DNA from: Pirellulales bacterium
Lineage (GTDB): Bacteria; Planctomycetota; Planctomycetia; Pirellulales; JADZDJ01
Reading direction: 5' to 3'
Length of the DNA stretch: 64,000 nt
Assembly (NCBI GenBank): GCA_020851115.1
Contig: JADZDJ010000158.1
Location: 19,069-83,068, forward strand
Shown: positions 1 to 10,606 of the stretch, one piece after another
Numbering within the stretch: the stretch's first letter is position 1
Layout of the letters: each line of letters begins with the position of its first letter
Notes under the pieces: generated by a model
What the model saw: the letters and a program-made list of their open reading frames with translations, nothing else
Databases searched by the model: none
What the model was told of the DNA's origin: nothing
Translations under genes and position numbers: made by a program

Positions 1-87
1 CTTCCATCCATGGGCGTCCGCCCCATCAACGGAAAACTAGTCTGGCTACTCGACAAGCCCGCCGCCAGCAAGCTTGCCGACCCCTAA
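1..87 (+). CDS. pgl: C-terminal end of a probable 6-phosphogluconolactonase (partial)
   Basis: An open frame enters from the left edge and stops at TAA 85-87. Its last 28 residues include RPINGKLVWLLDKPAASKL, which resembles the usual end of 6-phosphogluconolactonase (a Pro/Gly stretch, then W-L-L-D-x-A-A). That enzyme hydrolyses 6-phosphogluconolactone, the step between the next two genes, zwf and gnd, and zwf starts only 51 bases later. The assignment rests on this short tail plus the neighbourhood. The rest of the gene lies outside the window, so another product cannot be excluded. Confidence 0.5.
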   Translation, partial: LPSMGVRPINGKLVWLLDKPAASKLADP

Positions 88-138
88 ATTGCAGATCCCT
101 GGCTTCCGAATTCCGACCTCTGAACTCCAAATCCCTCC

Positions 139-1728
139 ATGCCCGATCCTCAAGTCATTCGCGCTCAAGCCGCTGCCGCCCAAGTTGCCACCAGCGCCAC
201 TGCGGCGGCGGCCCGTGAGCCCTTGGTAATGGTGCTGTTCGGCGCGACGGGCGACCTTGCCGGCCGAAAAATCTTGCCGGCACTGTTCGCGCTTTGGAAG
301 GGCAACTTTCTGCCGTCACAGATGTGCATTTTGGGCGTGGCGATCGAGAAGTATTCCGACGATCAATTTCGCGAAGTCGCTCGTCAAGCAGTGCGCGAGC
401 ACGGCCGGCTGCAGGCCGATCGTGACGAGCAATGGGCGCAGTTTGCCTCGCTGCTCTCCTATCAGTCGGTCGATTTTTCGAACGCGGCGAGCTTTGAGGC
501 GTTAGGAAAACGCATTTCCACTATCGAATCGCAGCGTCAATTACCGGGAAATCGGTTGTTCTATTTGGCGATTGCACCGTCGTTTTTCGCTCCAGTGATC
601 GATCAGTTGTCGGGCCACGGCTTGATTCATCACGACACGCCGGGCCGGCCCTGGTATCGCGTGGTGATCGAGAAACCGTTTGGCCACGACTTATCGAGCG
701 CCCGCGCGCTCAATGCCGACATTCATCGATTTCTGCACGAAGGCCAGATCTATCGCATCGATCACTATCTCGGCAAAGAAACGGTGCTTAATCTAATGGC
801 ATTTCGATTTGCCAACGCGATATTCGAGCCGCTGCTAAACGCGCAATTCGTCGATCATGTTCAGATTACGGTGGCGGAAACCGTCGGCATGGAAGGACAC
901 CGTGGTTCGTACTACGACCATGCCGGCGCGATGCGCGACGTGATGCAAAACCATATGCTGCAACTGCTGGCATATGCCGCAATGAACGCGCCAGGCGGTT
1001 TGAAAGCGGCCAATGTTCGCAATGAAAAGCTGCGCGTGCTGAGCAATCTAGTGCCAATCACCAACCACAATGTCGAGCAGTGCGTGGTTCGCGGCCAATA
1101 TTCCGGCGGCACCGTCCAAGGGCAGCGCGTGCTGGCGTATCGCGACGAATTTGGCGTGGCGAAGGATTCGAACACAGAGACCTATGTAGCCGCTCGCGTG
1201 AATGTCGATCTCTGGCGCTGGGCCGATGTGCCGTTCGTACTGCGCACGGGCAAGCGGCTGCCAAAACGGCTGACCGAAATTGCGATTCGCTTCAAAGACC
1301 GTCCGCTGCGACATGCGGTGGAAATGGATTTCGAGATGGACGGTGTCGGCGCCATGTCGTCCGAGCCGAATGTGCTGGTGTTTCGAATTCAGCCCGACGA
1401 AGGAATCAGTCTGTCGTTTGTCACAAAGCAGCCGGGGCTTGGTTTTTCGATTCAACCAGTGCGGATGGATTTTGATTACGAGCAAACATTCCACGACGGA
1501 TTGCCGGAAGCCTACGAACGGCTAGTGCTCGACGCAATCAAGGGCGTGCCTCTCTTGTTCATGTCTTCGGACGAGGTCGATGCACAGTGGGAATTTATCA
1601 CGCCGATCTTAGACGCCTGGCAAAATGCGCCGCCGCCGAAATTTCCCAATTACGAAGCCGGCACATGGGGGTCGAAGGAAGCCGACCAACTGTTGGCCGA
1701 CCGGCAAGGGGGCTGGCGAAAACCCTAA
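139..1728 (+). CDS. zwf: Glucose-6-phosphate 1-dehydrogenase
   Basis: This 529-residue protein oxidises glucose 6-phosphate to 6-phosphogluconolactone with NAD(P)+, the entry step of the oxidative pentose phosphate pathway. The N-terminal dinucleotide fold is marked by [18 protein letters not shown] near residues 33-50. The substrate-binding and catalytic signature RIDHYLGKE lies at about residues 206-214, with EKPFGHD upstream of it. The C-terminal half carries [10 protein letters not shown], also typical of the family. Length is normal, apart from an alanine-rich N-terminal extension of about 25 residues. The ATG at 139 is the first start in frame. gnd and glk follow on the same strand, so a glucose-oxidation operon is likely. 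The product is expected to be cytoplasmic. Confidence 0.97.
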   Translation: MPDPQVIRAQAAAAQVATSATAAAAREPLVMVLFGATGDLAGRKILPALFALWKGNFLPSQMCILGVAIEKYSDDQFREVARQAVREHGRLQADRDEQWAQFASLLSYQSVDFSNAASFEALGKRISTIESQRQLPGNRLFYLAIAPSFFAPVIDQLSGHGLIHHDTPGRPWYRVVIEKPFGHDLSSARALNADIHRFLHEGQIYRIDHYLGKETVLNLMAFRFANAIFEPLLNAQFVDHVQITVAETVGMEGHRGSYYDHAGAMRDVMQNHMLQLLAYAAMNAPGGLKAANVRNEKLRVLSNLVPITNHNVEQCVVRGQYSGGTVQGQRVLAYRDEFGVAKDSNTETYVAARVNVDLWRWADVPFVLRTGKRLPKRLTEIAIRFKDRPLRHAVEMDFEMDGVGAMSSEPNVLVFRIQPDEGISLSFVTKQPGLGFSIQPVRMDFDYEQTFHDGLPEAYERLVLDAIKGVPLLFMSSDEVDAQWEFITPILDAWQNAPPPKFPNYEAGTWGSKEADQLLADRQGGWRKP

Positions 1729-1846
1729 GTGTCGGTTGCCAGCAGCCAGGCTTCAGTCGTTGAATCATCACTCGTCGTGGCAACCTAACAACGAACAACC
1801 TAACAACGGATCGCTGACTTCCGACTACCAACCTACGAGGATTCCT

Positions 1847-2860
1847 ATGCAACTCGGAATGATTGGACTTGGACGCATGGGCGCGAACATGGTGCGCCGG
1901 CTCATGAAAAACGGCCATTCATGTGTCGTTTATGACGTGAATCCAGCCGCAGCCGACGCCCTCGGCAAAGAAGGAGCGACTCCGGCGCACACGATGGACG
2001 ACTTCCTTGTCAGGCTTACGAAGCCGCGGGCTGTGTGGCTGATGGTACCGGCCGGCGTTGTCGATAAAACACTTGCCAATATCGTGCCGAAACTCGAGCG
2101 GAACGACATCGTTATCGACGGCGGCAACTCGTACTATATCGACGATTTGCGCCGCTCTGGTGAATTGGCGGGGAAAGGCCTGCGGTATGTGGACGTTGGT
2201 ACCAGCGGCGGCGTATGGGGCCTCGAACGCGGCTACTGCATGATGATCGGTGGGCCGAAAGATGCCGTCGAACATCTTGACCCGATTTTCAAAACACTGG
2301 CCCCCGGAATCGGCAACGTTCCGCGAACGCCTGGACGCGAAAAGCTCGGTGGTACAAGTGAATTAGGCTATCTGCATTGTGGCTCCAGTGGCGCAGGGCA
2401 TTTTGTGAAGATGGTCCACAACGGCATCGAATACGGCGTCATGGCTGCGTATGCCGAAGGACTCAACATTTTGCAGCATGCGAACGTCGGCAAGCGCCAT
2501 CGCGATACCGACGCCGAAACCACGCCGCTGCGGAATCCCGAGCACTATCAATATGACTTAAACTTGCCCGACGTGGCCGAGGTTTGGCGTCGCGGCAGCG
2601 TCATCGCTTCGTGGCTGCTCGATTTAACGGCTGAGGCGCTGGCAAAGGATCCGAAGCTGGAGCAGTTTGCCGGTCGCGTTTCCGATTCCGGCGAAGGACG
2701 CTGGACGATTCAAGCCGCAATCGAGCAAGGCGCACCGGCGCCGGTGCTCAGTACGGCGCTCTATCAGCGGTTCGACTCGCGCGGCGAAGACGAATTCGCG
2801 GACAAAGTTCTTTCTGCGATGCGGTTCGGCTTTGGCGGACATTTGGAGAAAAAGTCGTGA
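1847..2860 (+). CDS. gnd: 6-phosphogluconate dehydrogenase, short decarboxylating type
   Basis: It oxidatively decarboxylates 6-phosphogluconate to ribulose 5-phosphate. The protein begins [15 protein letters not shown], a classic GxGxxG nucleotide fold. IDGGNSYY, the GTSGG motif and [16 protein letters not shown] (catalytic Lys, substrate-binding Asn) follow. At 337 residues it belongs to the short, often NAD-preferring class rather than the roughly 470-residue class. The frame is open further upstream to 1625, but the ATG at 1847 is chosen because ACGAGG lies seven bases before it and the family fold begins there. The 118-base zwf-gnd gap contains short direct repeats of the form CCTAACAACG. 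The stop codon overlaps the glk start. Cofactor preference is inferred. Confidence 0.95.
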   Translation: MQLGMIGLGRMGANMVRRLMKNGHSCVVYDVNPAAADALGKEGATPAHTMDDFLVRLTKPRAVWLMVPAGVVDKTLANIVPKLERNDIVIDGGNSYYIDDLRRSGELAGKGLRYVDVGTSGGVWGLERGYCMMIGGPKDAVEHLDPIFKTLAPGIGNVPRTPGREKLGGTSELGYLHCGSSGAGHFVKMVHNGIEYGVMAAYAEGLNILQHANVGKRHRDTDAETTPLRNPEHYQYDLNLPDVAEVWRRGSVIASWLLDLTAEALAKDPKLEQFAGRVSDSGEGRWTIQAAIEQGAPAPVLSTALYQRFDSRGEDEFADKVLSAMRFGFGGHLEKKS

Positions 2861-3888
2861 TCCTGGCAGGCGATATCGGCGGCACCTCAACCCGCTTGGC
2901 ACTCGTCGAGGCAAAGGGGGGAAAATTGAATGTCGTCGTTCAGACGAAATACAAGAGTCGCGAGCACCAAGGGCTTGACGAAATCGTTACCGCATTCATC
3001 GCCACGCATCAAGCCGCTGGGCATCGCGAAAAGATCGAACACGCCGCGTTTGGAATTGCCGGGCCGGTTCGCGGCAAGCGAGTCCACACGCCGAATTTGC
3101 CATGGGTGGTCGATGCCTCGCAGCTTGCGGCCAAATTGCAGGTCGCCGACGTCCATCTGCTGAACGATCTGGAGGCCAACGCCAGCGGCATTCCCGTTCT
3201 AGAGTCCAGCGACTTCGTCACGTTGAACATCGGCCAGCCCGATCCACTTGGGAATGCCGCAATCATCTCCGCGGGCACTGGTCTGGGCGAAGCGGGAATC
3301 AATTTCGATGGCAAATACTTGCACCCGTTTGCCTGCGAAGGAGGACACAGCGATTTCGCCCCGCGCGACGCGATGGAATCCGAGCTATTGCTTTATTTAC
3401 GCGAAAAATTCCGCGACGTCAGCCACGGCCACGTCAGCTACGAGCGAGTCCTTTCTGGGCCGGGACTGGTGAACATCTACGAATTCCTGATTTACTCCGG
3501 CCAGGGCAAAGCATCGCCCGAAGTCGCCGCGGCGATGAAGTCTGGCGATCCCGCCGCGGCGATTTCGATCGCCGCAGCCCGCCAAAGCTGCCAAATTTGC
3601 GTCCGCGCGATGGAGATATTCGTTTCATTTTACGGAGCCGAAGCAGGCAATCTCGCGCTAAAGATCATGGCCACCAGAGCCATTTACATCGGCGGCGGCA
3701 TTGCTCCAAAGATTATCGCCAAGCTGAAAGAGCCGCAGTTTATGGAAGCATTTTGCGCGAAAGGGCGAATGCGACCCTTGATGGCGGCGATGCCGATTCA
3801 CGTGCTGATGAATGAGTATACCGCGTTGTTCGGAGCCGCCCGATATGCGGCGCAGCTTGCGCGGTTGGTTCCTGAATGGTGTGGTTAA
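2857..3888 (+). CDS. glk: Glucokinase (Glk family)
   Basis: It phosphorylates glucose with ATP to glucose 6-phosphate, the substrate of the upstream zwf product. The 343-residue protein starts [17 protein letters not shown], the phosphate-binding loop of the ASKHA fold. [19 protein letters not shown] (a conserved N-D glucose-contact region) and [12 protein letters not shown] follow. [15 protein letters not shown] is the typical Glk glucose-binding segment, and it lacks the zinc-binding cysteines of ROK kinases. The GTG start at 2857 overlaps the gnd TGA (GTGA), with GGAGAA upstream inside gnd, so translation is probably coupled. Length is slightly above the usual 320 residues. Confidence 0.94.
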   Translation: MILAGDIGGTSTRLALVEAKGGKLNVVVQTKYKSREHQGLDEIVTAFIATHQAAGHREKIEHAAFGIAGPVRGKRVHTPNLPWVVDASQLAAKLQVADVHLLNDLEANASGIPVLESSDFVTLNIGQPDPLGNAAIISAGTGLGEAGINFDGKYLHPFACEGGHSDFAPRDAMESELLLYLREKFRDVSHGHVSYERVLSGPGLVNIYEFLIYSGQGKASPEVAAAMKSGDPAAAISIAAARQSCQICVRAMEIFVSFYGAEAGNLALKIMATRAIYIGGGIAPKIIAKLKEPQFMEAFCAKGRMRPLMAAMPIHVLMNEYTALFGAARYAAQLARLVPEWCG

Positions 3889-3994
3889 ATCACAGGTTCT
3901 ACGAGCCGAACCAAAACCATTTCTCGAACTTGTACTCTCGCAAGGTCTGGTACAAGATTTCGGAGCAGGTCAGCGGATTGAATCGTCGATCATT

Positions 3995-5572
3995 CTAGGG
4001 CAATGCCTCCGTCTCTGGAACGAGCAATATTCCGCTTCGATATTTGTAGACTTCCTCGATGCCATTGGCATCCCACGATTTCCAGGTGCCATCAGGTTGG
4101 CCGTTCTTGAAGCTACCCTCTTGCGCTTTTTTTCCATCGGGATCCCAGAAAATCCAGTGTCCTGCTTCGATGCCTTCGTCGTAATTGCCTTCCTTGGCTT
4201 TTGCTCCGTTGTCGTGAAAACGAACCCAGTGCCCTTGCTTCGCGCCGTCGATCATCACGCCTTGCTCGGCGACCTTGCCGTTGGTGTGATAACTGATCCA
4301 CAAGCCGCGAAAAACCCCATCCACGGTGTCGCCTTCGGCGGCAAGGCTACCACCTTTTTCGTACCGCTGCTGCCAGTGAACTCCGCGGGGAAAACTACCC
4401 AGATCGGTGATCTGATGACCGTTCAGTCCGCGCGATTCCGCCCACGGTCGCGGGTCGTGAATAATCAAGACGTCGCCTGGCTTGCGGATCTTATCGAACC
4501 ATTGCTGGGATATTGCATGGCTCGGTGGCAAGGGAAAATTGACTTCGCGCCTGCGTCCGTCGAATTTCGGATCTTTCGCGCCCACCGGCATCATCGGGAC
4601 GAATTTCGGCGATTCTCCGGGACGATACAAAATCGCGAATGGCGAATTGGGCACATAAAGGCAGTACGCTAAGTAGCCGTTCACCAGATTGATATAATGC
4701 AGCGCCGGGTAAACCAGCAACAGAATCGTCCCCACTCGAATTGGCCAATTGCAATGCCGCCAGGTGACCCACGGCCACTCTTTCCAGGGCGCAATTAGCG
4801 CAAACCCAGCCAGCGCCAGGGCGGTATTGAGACCAATCAAATTGCAGCCCCACTGCCAGCAGTTCCACCACAGAATGACCGAATGCATCATCAGCGCTAG
4901 CACTGCGGCAACCCAACGCGTGCGCGGAATGACACACATTACGGCCAGCGATGTTTCCGTGAGGCCGATCAGCCAGCCGACACCCTGACCCAGCAGCGGC
5001 GTATTCCAAAGGTATTTGTCCGGCGGAAAGAACCTGATCAGATCGCCGGGAATGATGTCGCCGGCGAAGCCAACCATGCCGTCCGGCTTAATGAAGTCGA
5101 TGAGCAATTTGTGAAAGCCAACCCAAAACCAGATCGTAATCAGGCTCATCCGACCGAAAAAACGCGCATTCACTCCCGGCAGCGTCGCCCACAGCAAAAA
5201 CACAATCTGGTAGTGCGGCTGCAAACGCATCTGGTCGCACAGCACACTCAGCACGAGCATCGCGCTGAGGATCGTCATCCCCGTGCGCGGCAGCACCAGA
5301 ATCAGGAGCAGCGAACCGATCAAAGCCCAACCGAAATCGATCGGCGGAATGCCGCCCCATACCGGCAGCATCGGTGAAAATTCAAATTGTGGGCCGCTAC
5401 GAACTTGCCAGACATTCCAGGTCGACCAAATCGTATAGATTCCTGCCGCCACGAGAAACCAGCGGTACAACACGAGATACCACTGGGGGCCAATCGGGAG
5501 TCGCGGCACATCGAAGCCGTTTTTCGCAAGCGTTGGTGTTACGGGTTCAGTTGTAGTTTGAAGTTCGTTCAT
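3995..5572 (-). CDS. Polytopic membrane protein with C-terminal MORN-type repeats
   Basis: The protein has about 525 residues. Roughly residues 20-330 hold about eight hydrophobic segments, including LIGSLLLILVLP and LALAGFALIAPW, in an arrangement like the HTTM/DoxX group of membrane proteins. A soluble domain follows. The last 130 residues carry three to four MORN-like repeats, for example GLWISYHTNGKVAEQG, GHWVRFHDNGAKAKEG and GHWIFWDPDGKKAQEG. Such repeats often form an extended beta surface. A TTG start at 5587 is possible, but the ATG at 5572 gives MNELQ and is preferred. It lies downstream of the DUF1624-like gene on the same strand. Its function is unknown, and the HTTM similarity is a tentative inference. 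Confidence 0.8.
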   Translation of the reverse strand: MNELQTTTEPVTPTLAKNGFDVPRLPIGPQWYLVLYRWFLVAAGIYTIWSTWNVWQVRSGPQFEFSPMLPVWGGIPPIDFGWALIGSLLLILVLPRTGMTILSAMLVLSVLCDQMRLQPHYQIVFLLWATLPGVNARFFGRMSLITIWFWVGFHKLLIDFIKPDGMVGFAGDIIPGDLIRFFPPDKYLWNTPLLGQGVGWLIGLTETSLAVMCVIPRTRWVAAVLALMMHSVILWWNCWQWGCNLIGLNTALALAGFALIAPWKEWPWVTWRHCNWPIRVGTILLLVYPALHYINLVNGYLAYCLYVPNSPFAILYRPGESPKFVPMMPVGAKDPKFDGRRREVNFPLPPSHAISQQWFDKIRKPGDVLIIHDPRPWAESRGLNGHQITDLGSFPRGVHWQQRYEKGGSLAAEGDTVDGVFRGLWISYHTNGKVAEQGVMIDGAKQGHWVRFHDNGAKAKEGNYDEGIEAGHWIFWDPDGKKAQEGSFKNGQPDGTWKSWDANGIEEVYKYRSGILLVPETEALP

Positions 5573-5681
5573 GGCATGAACATCCAACAGTGGTCACCGC
5601 GCGCGGCAGGTGTTGCAGGCTGGTTCAAGGCTCGCTGGCGGGCACGGAGTTTGCGAGTCTCGAAGCGGATTGCCTTGATAT

Positions 5682-6902
5682 TCAAAAATAGCTTATCCAG
5701 CGCGGACCGCGGAGGAACTTGAGCTGCGCATAGCGACGGGCCGAAAAATACAATACCACCATCGCCGCCAAGCCAAGTAGCATTGCGATGGTCAATTCTA
5801 CGCCAAATGCAGGCTGCCAGTTGAACCCGCGCCCGGTGGGTTTTTCGGGAACTTGAAATAGCCATAAGGTGGGCTGCCCTCGCATGACCGCAAGGCCGAT
5901 GGCTAGCGCATGCAACATCAGCCAATGGGCCAGATAGCAGTAAAGCGGCACGCAGCCTAAAGCGGCCAAACCATCCAAGCGCCACGAACGACGCCCCTCG
6001 AACCACGCCAAGAACAGAACTGCCGGACCAAGAGTCATCAACAAATAGCATGCCGACGGCGGTTGCGCCGTGCAGTTGACAAACGACATCACGCTGCGGA
6101 GCAGTGTGGCTTGTCGTGACCAACCGGCCGGATCGCCATAGAAATTGAAACTGCGCAAAATCAAGAACATCAAGAGTAAGTTCGAACCGACGCCGGCCAG
6201 CATCATCCGGCGCTGATCGCCTGGGATCCGATACAGTTCTCCCAGGCCGTATCCACAAGCCATCACGCCCAACCACGGCAGCAGCGGCCAAGTGACTTCC
6301 AGCGCCAGCCATTCGCCGACCCGCACCGTCCCCGGCTCGTGCAGCACGGTCCACAGACCGCTCAAGGCACCCAGCGAACCGGCGTGAATTCCGTCAAGCG
6401 CATTGTGCGATGCCACGATCAGCAAGCCGGCGACGGCCACTGTGCCCACGCGCAGCCAGATCAGACATCCCAGCGCTACCATCGACCAGCCCAGCGCCCA
6501 AAGCGGCCCAGTGCTGAGGCGCTGCAAATCGAAGTGAAACCACTTCAATAGCGGAACGATGAACAGGTCGATCACGACTAGGATCAAACCGCGCGTGGCC
6601 AAAAATCCGGACACGGTGCGTTTCGAGCGTTCCGCCGCCAATCGCAAATATGCTCCGGTTCCGGCCAACAGCGCAAAGATCGGTGGGCAAAACAGCAGCA
6701 ACCATTGCGTGAAGAACAGCGTCGGCCGAATCTTAGCGATCTCCATCGGACCGATCGGCGTGTCGTCGAGATAATACAGCGTCGTATCGAAAATCATCAG
6801 CACCACCGCCCACCCGCGCAGCATGTCGATGGCGGCGATTCGGCGCGCGGCCGAGACCGTGCCGACCGGCGAGCTTGCGAATTTGAGCGGCAAAGAATTC
6901 AC
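5682..6902 (-). CDS. DUF1624 / heparan-alpha-glucosaminide acetyltransferase-like membrane protein
   Basis: A 406-residue integral membrane protein. It starts with a short polar tail and then AAIDMLRGWAVVLMIFDT, the hallmark first helix of the DUF1624 and HGSNAT-catalytic group (R-x-x-DxxRG form). About ten hydrophobic helices follow, including PIFALLAGTGAYL and LPWLGVMACGYGLGELY. Family members are thought to move acyl groups across membranes onto sugars or glycans, but the substrate here is not evident. Length matches the family. It lies 112 bases after secDF on the same strand, and the MORN membrane protein follows, so co-transcription is possible. The family call is fairly firm; the activity is inference. 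Confidence 0.85.
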   Translation of the reverse strand: MNSLPLKFASSPVGTVSAARRIAAIDMLRGWAVVLMIFDTTLYYLDDTPIGPMEIAKIRPTLFFTQWLLLFCPPIFALLAGTGAYLRLAAERSKRTVSGFLATRGLILVVIDLFIVPLLKWFHFDLQRLSTGPLWALGWSMVALGCLIWLRVGTVAVAGLLIVASHNALDGIHAGSLGALSGLWTVLHEPGTVRVGEWLALEVTWPLLPWLGVMACGYGLGELYRIPGDQRRMMLAGVGSNLLLMFLILRSFNFYGDPAGWSRQATLLRSVMSFVNCTAQPPSACYLLMTLGPAVLFLAWFEGRRSWRLDGLAALGCVPLYCYLAHWLMLHALAIGLAVMRGQPTLWLFQVPEKPTGRGFNWQPAFGVELTIAMLLGLAAMVVLYFSARRYAQLKFLRGPRWISYF

Positions 6903-7014
6903 GGCAGGTCAGTGGCGCAGATGGGGTCGCGGAGCGGCGAGCGTTCCAATCGAACCAACCATTCGGTGCGATCCGCTCGCGTCATGCGTTGCACCACGCA
7001 CAGCGTCGATCAAC

Positions 7015-10000
7015 CTATGTTGTGCCCGATGCCGTGACCGCGCCGGTGGCGACCTTACGACTGGCCGACGCCGGCTTTTTCTTCTGCATCCACAATGCCA
7101 GCGGCGCAGCGATGAACAGCGAGCTGTACGAACCCGCAATCACTCCGATCAACATGGTGAATGCAAACGGGTGAATGCCCTCGCCTCCGGCAGCAAAGAG
7201 GATCAGCGTGACGATCAATACCGTTCCTGACGTGAGGACCGTTCGCGATAGCGTTTCGTTCAGCGCGCGGTTAACGATCGCTGCAGTCAGTCCTGGGCTT
7301 TTACCGCACACTTCGCGGATGCGGTCGAAAATGACAATCGTATCGTTGATCGAAAAACCGACGATCGTGAGCAGCGCCGCCACCACATCAAGGCTGATCT
7401 TGAATTGATCGACTTGCAAAAACCCCAAATAAGGCGCGAGCCAAAAACTTAGCGCAAGCGCGGCTGCCGCCACCAACACATCGTGAATCAGTGCGACGAC
7501 AGCCGCCAACCCAAACACCAAATTCTGAAACCGCACCCACACGTAAATGATGATCAGCAGGTTGCTCATGAACAGGGCATATCCGGCCAGCACCTTTGTG
7601 TCTCCGGCCACCTTGCCGCCGATTTGGTTGGCCGAAGGGAATACGGCCGTGTCGGCAAGCTTTGTTTGTACGCTTTTCAGCAGCGTCTGCATCTGCTCGG
7701 CTGAGAGCGCCGCTTTGACCGTCCACTTCTCGATCGGGCGGCTGCTGCCCTGCACGAATTCGGGGTCATCGGTGGCTTCCGTCTGAAACGCAGTGTCGAA
7801 TTGCAACTCTTTCGCTGCAGAGCGAAGCTCGTCCTCCAAGCCCGCCTGGCTGATTCCAGCGGGGAAAGTCAGCATGGCCGTCATCAAGTTCTCTTCGTTC
7901 TCGGCACTGACCGCTGGCTCCGTGTCTTGCGCATTCTTATTCTCCGCGAGCGTCTGGTTGCCCGGCTCCGTGGAAGGAGCCGCTTGCGGTTCATCGTTCG
8001 GCACGGCTGGTTTGGCCGGCTCGGTTGCTGCAGATGCCGACGTGGTAGCCGTCTTGTCGGCCGACGTTGCCTTTTCCGCCGCGGTGTCTGCCGCCTCCGC
8101 TTGCGCAAGCTCAATCGATTCCGGCGCAATCGCGGCGACCAAGTCGGCCGCATCGCTCAAACGGCTCGTCTTGCCAGAATCGGACTTCGGCGGTTCGTTT
8201 GCTTTCTTTCCCGATTCACTCGCGGAAGGTTCTTCGGTCTTTTTGTTGCCGGATTTCGCACCCTCTTCTGGAGGTCTGGCGTCGCTTGCGCCCGTCGATG
8301 GCGTAGTTGCGGTTCCGGCCGCGGCAATCTCGTAGGTCATCGACTGTGTTTCCAGTTGATTAGGAAACAGCGATTGTAGCTTCGCTTTGACGTCTTCAAT
8401 GTCTGCATTCGACGTCGCAATGCTGAACTGTTTGTTGCGCTCCTCCCGATCGCCGCTGATAATCGAACTGACCGACGCATCGGGGAATGCATCGGGCGCG
8501 CCGGCGATCACGCTACGTATATCCGCGATATCGGTCGTCTGCTTAAACACCGCCTGCACGGAGGTTCCGCCGGTGAAATCGATGCCATAGAGCCCCTGCC
8601 CGCGAAATACCGCCGCGACCAGCCCGGCGAAAATAATGACCGCCGAACAGACGATCGCCGGCATCGCCATTTTCACAAAATCGAAGTTCGGACGGCCAAA
8701 CAGTTTGAGCATTTTCAAGTCGGTGATCCAGCGGCGACGCTCAGCCACGTCGAAAACTAGATGGGCACAGTACACCGCGGTAAACAGGTTGAGAATCAAC
8801 CCCAGGATCAGCGTGGTCGCAAACCCTCGAAGTTGCTCGGTGCCGATCGCGTAGAGCACGACGCCGGCAATCAGCGTCGTCAAGTTTGAATCGACAATCG
8901 TACTCATCGCCCGGCTGAAGCCGTTGCGAATAGCCATCCGCAGCGCGGCCCCGCGCTCCATTTCTTCGCGCATACGCTCGTAAATCAGCACGTTCGCATC
9001 GACCGACATACCCACGCTGAGCACCAACCCCGCCACGCCCGCCAGCGTCAGGTGCGCCTTGATGAGCATCAGCAGCGCCATCACGAGCACCAGGTTCAGC
9101 ACCACCGCCAAATCGGCGACCACGCCGGCAAAGCGATAGTAGAAGATCATGAAGACCAAGATTGCCGCCGTGGATATCCCCATCGCATAGGCGCCGGCTT
9201 TGATCGTGTCTTGGCCAAGCTGGGCGCTCAAGTTCTGTTGGGCGACGGGAACCTTGCTCAGCGCCGCCGGCAAACTGCCAGCGTTGAGGATATCAACGAG
9301 AAACTTGACGTCTTCGGGCGAAAAATTCCCCGTAATTTGGCCCTGCGACGAAATGCGGTCGCGAATCGTCGGCGCCGATTTAAGTTTCTCGTCCAGGATG
9401 ATCCCCAAGCCGTACTCGACTCCATTTTGCTCGTCAGGCAAGTTCAATCCCGTCAGTTCTCCGAACAGGGTCGCGCCCGCAGGTTTGAGCGAAAATCGCA
9501 CCATCGGCCTGCCGGAATTCGGATCAAAATCGCTGGCGGCCTGAGCCAAATACTCGCCGCTTACGTCCAGCGGGCTTTTGAGCACCAGGGCTTCTTTAAT
9601 GCCTTTCTTATTCGTCCGGATTTCGACATGTCCGGCAAGCTTGTCGACTCCGCCGGCCGACTCCAAATCGATTGGCAGCCATTCGGCAATCACTTGGCCA
9701 TTTGCCTTGACCTGGCGAGCATCGGACTGCCGGGCCACTTCGATAATATCGCGGTGCTTTGGCGCGCGCGGATTGGCGACGATGCGGAAACTCAGAGCGC
9801 CGGCCGTGCTGATCTTCTGCTTAATGACTTCGATTTCCGCTGGTTCGACGCGGGGAATGATGACCTCAATCCGATCGCGTCCTGCCGAGCGAACCGTGAC
9901 TTCCTTTTGCCCGCCCGGATTGATCCGCTTACCGATCGCGCCGACCAGCTTGTCCATCTGCTCCTTGTCGAGTTCTTTGACTTGGTGCGTTCGATAACGC

Positions 10001-10527
10001 AGCAAGTGCTTGCCGTCGGTGGCGGTGCTGGTTTCCAGCGCCATGGTGACGCCGATTTTCGACAGATCGAGATTGGCAATCGCTTGCTCGACGCGCCGCG
10101 TCGTCGCTGCATTGTCGTCGGGATACGTAATTTCAATCTTGTCTTCCTCGACGCGAGCGACGGTCGCGTTCAGCCCTGCGATGCCTTGAAGTTGCGCGCG
10201 AACGCTGTCTTCGACGCTGCTGATATAATCGCTGGCCTTCGACGGATCGACTTCGTAAATCAAATTTACGCCACCGGACAGGTCGATTCCCAGCCGCGGC
10301 GGCCAGCCGAACCAGCAAACCACGCTACCAGCAATCACGCTGAACAGCACCAGTCCCATCCGCCAGCCGTCGTCGTACATTCGCCATTTTCTGGCCAACC
10401 AATGGCCGATGAGAAATGGCACAATCAGGACCAGCACGGCCAGGGTGGCCAGAAACGCTGGTTGCTGATACCATGGCGCAGACGCCGCTTGAGCGAACAT
10501 TGCAAATCGTGAAATGATCGATGGCAT
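7015..10527 (-). CDS. secDF: Fused protein-export membrane proteins SecD-SecF
   Basis: The 1170-residue product uses the proton-motive force to complete Sec export after SecA, working at the SecYEG channel. The SecD half has a first helix near residues 20-40, then GIDLSGGVNLIYEVD (about 80) and SVGMSVDANVLIYERMREE with the conserved membrane aspartate. The SecF half starts near residue 640 with GIDFTGGTSVQAVF and ends with VGFSINDTIVIFDRIRE. An unusual Ala/Glu/Pro/Lys/Ser-rich stretch of about 140 residues (roughly 735-875) interrupts the SecF periplasmic domain. An earlier in-frame ATG at 10641 would overlap yajC and add an Arg/Pro-rich leader, so the ATG at 10527 is preferred although no strong Shine-Dalgarno is seen. 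yajC lies 79 bases upstream. Confidence 0.96.
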   Translation of the reverse strand: MPSIISRFAMFAQAASAPWYQQPAFLATLAVLVLIVPFLIGHWLARKWRMYDDGWRMGLVLFSVIAGSVVCWFGWPPRLGIDLSGGVNLIYEVDPSKASDYISSVEDSVRAQLQGIAGLNATVARVEEDKIEITYPDDNAATTRRVEQAIANLDLSKIGVTMALETSTATDGKHLLRYRTHQVKELDKEQMDKLVGAIGKRINPGGQKEVTVRSAGRDRIEVIIPRVEPAEIEVIKQKISTAGALSFRIVANPRAPKHRDIIEVARQSDARQVKANGQVIAEWLPIDLESAGGVDKLAGHVEIRTNKKGIKEALVLKSPLDVSGEYLAQAASDFDPNSGRPMVRFSLKPAGATLFGELTGLNLPDEQNGVEYGLGIILDEKLKSAPTIRDRISSQGQITGNFSPEDVKFLVDILNAGSLPAALSKVPVAQQNLSAQLGQDTIKAGAYAMGISTAAILVFMIFYYRFAGVVADLAVVLNLVLVMALLMLIKAHLTLAGVAGLVLSVGMSVDANVLIYERMREEMERGAALRMAIRNGFSRAMSTIVDSNLTTLIAGVVLYAIGTEQLRGFATTLILGLILNLFTAVYCAHLVFDVAERRRWITDLKMLKLFGRPNFDFVKMAMPAIVCSAVIIFAGLVAAVFRGQGLYGIDFTGGTSVQAVFKQTTDIADIRSVIAGAPDAFPDASVSSIISGDREERNKQFSIATSNADIEDVKAKLQSLFPNQLETQSMTYEIAAAGTATTPSTGASDARPPEEGAKSGNKKTEEPSASESGKKANEPPKSDSGKTSRLSDAADLVAAIAPESIELAQAEAADTAAEKATSADKTATTSASAATEPAKPAVPNDEPQAAPSTEPGNQTLAENKNAQDTEPAVSAENEENLMTAMLTFPAGISQAGLEDELRSAAKELQFDTAFQTEATDDPEFVQGSSRPIEKWTVKAALSAEQMQTLLKSVQTKLADTAVFPSANQIGGKVAGDTKVLAGYALFMSNLLIIIYVWVRFQNLVFGLAAVVALIHDVLVAAAALALSFWLAPYLGFLQVDQFKISLDVVAALLTIVGFSINDTIVIFDRIREVCGKSPGLTAAIVNRALNETLSRTVLTSGTVLIVTLILFAAGGEGIHPFAFTMLIGVIAGSYSSLFIAAPLALWMQKKKPASASRKVATGAVTASGTT

Positions 10528-10606
10528 GTGAATAGATGTCGGATGTCTGGCCGTCTGGCGGTTTGTCGGGTGCGCCGGACACCAGACCACCTGACGCATT
10601 CTCCCT

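Noticed and set aside
9052..10512. A long open frame (486 codons) on the plus strand.
   Set aside because: It lies antisense to the clearly recognised SecD half and has no family motif; long antisense frames are common in GC-rich genes.
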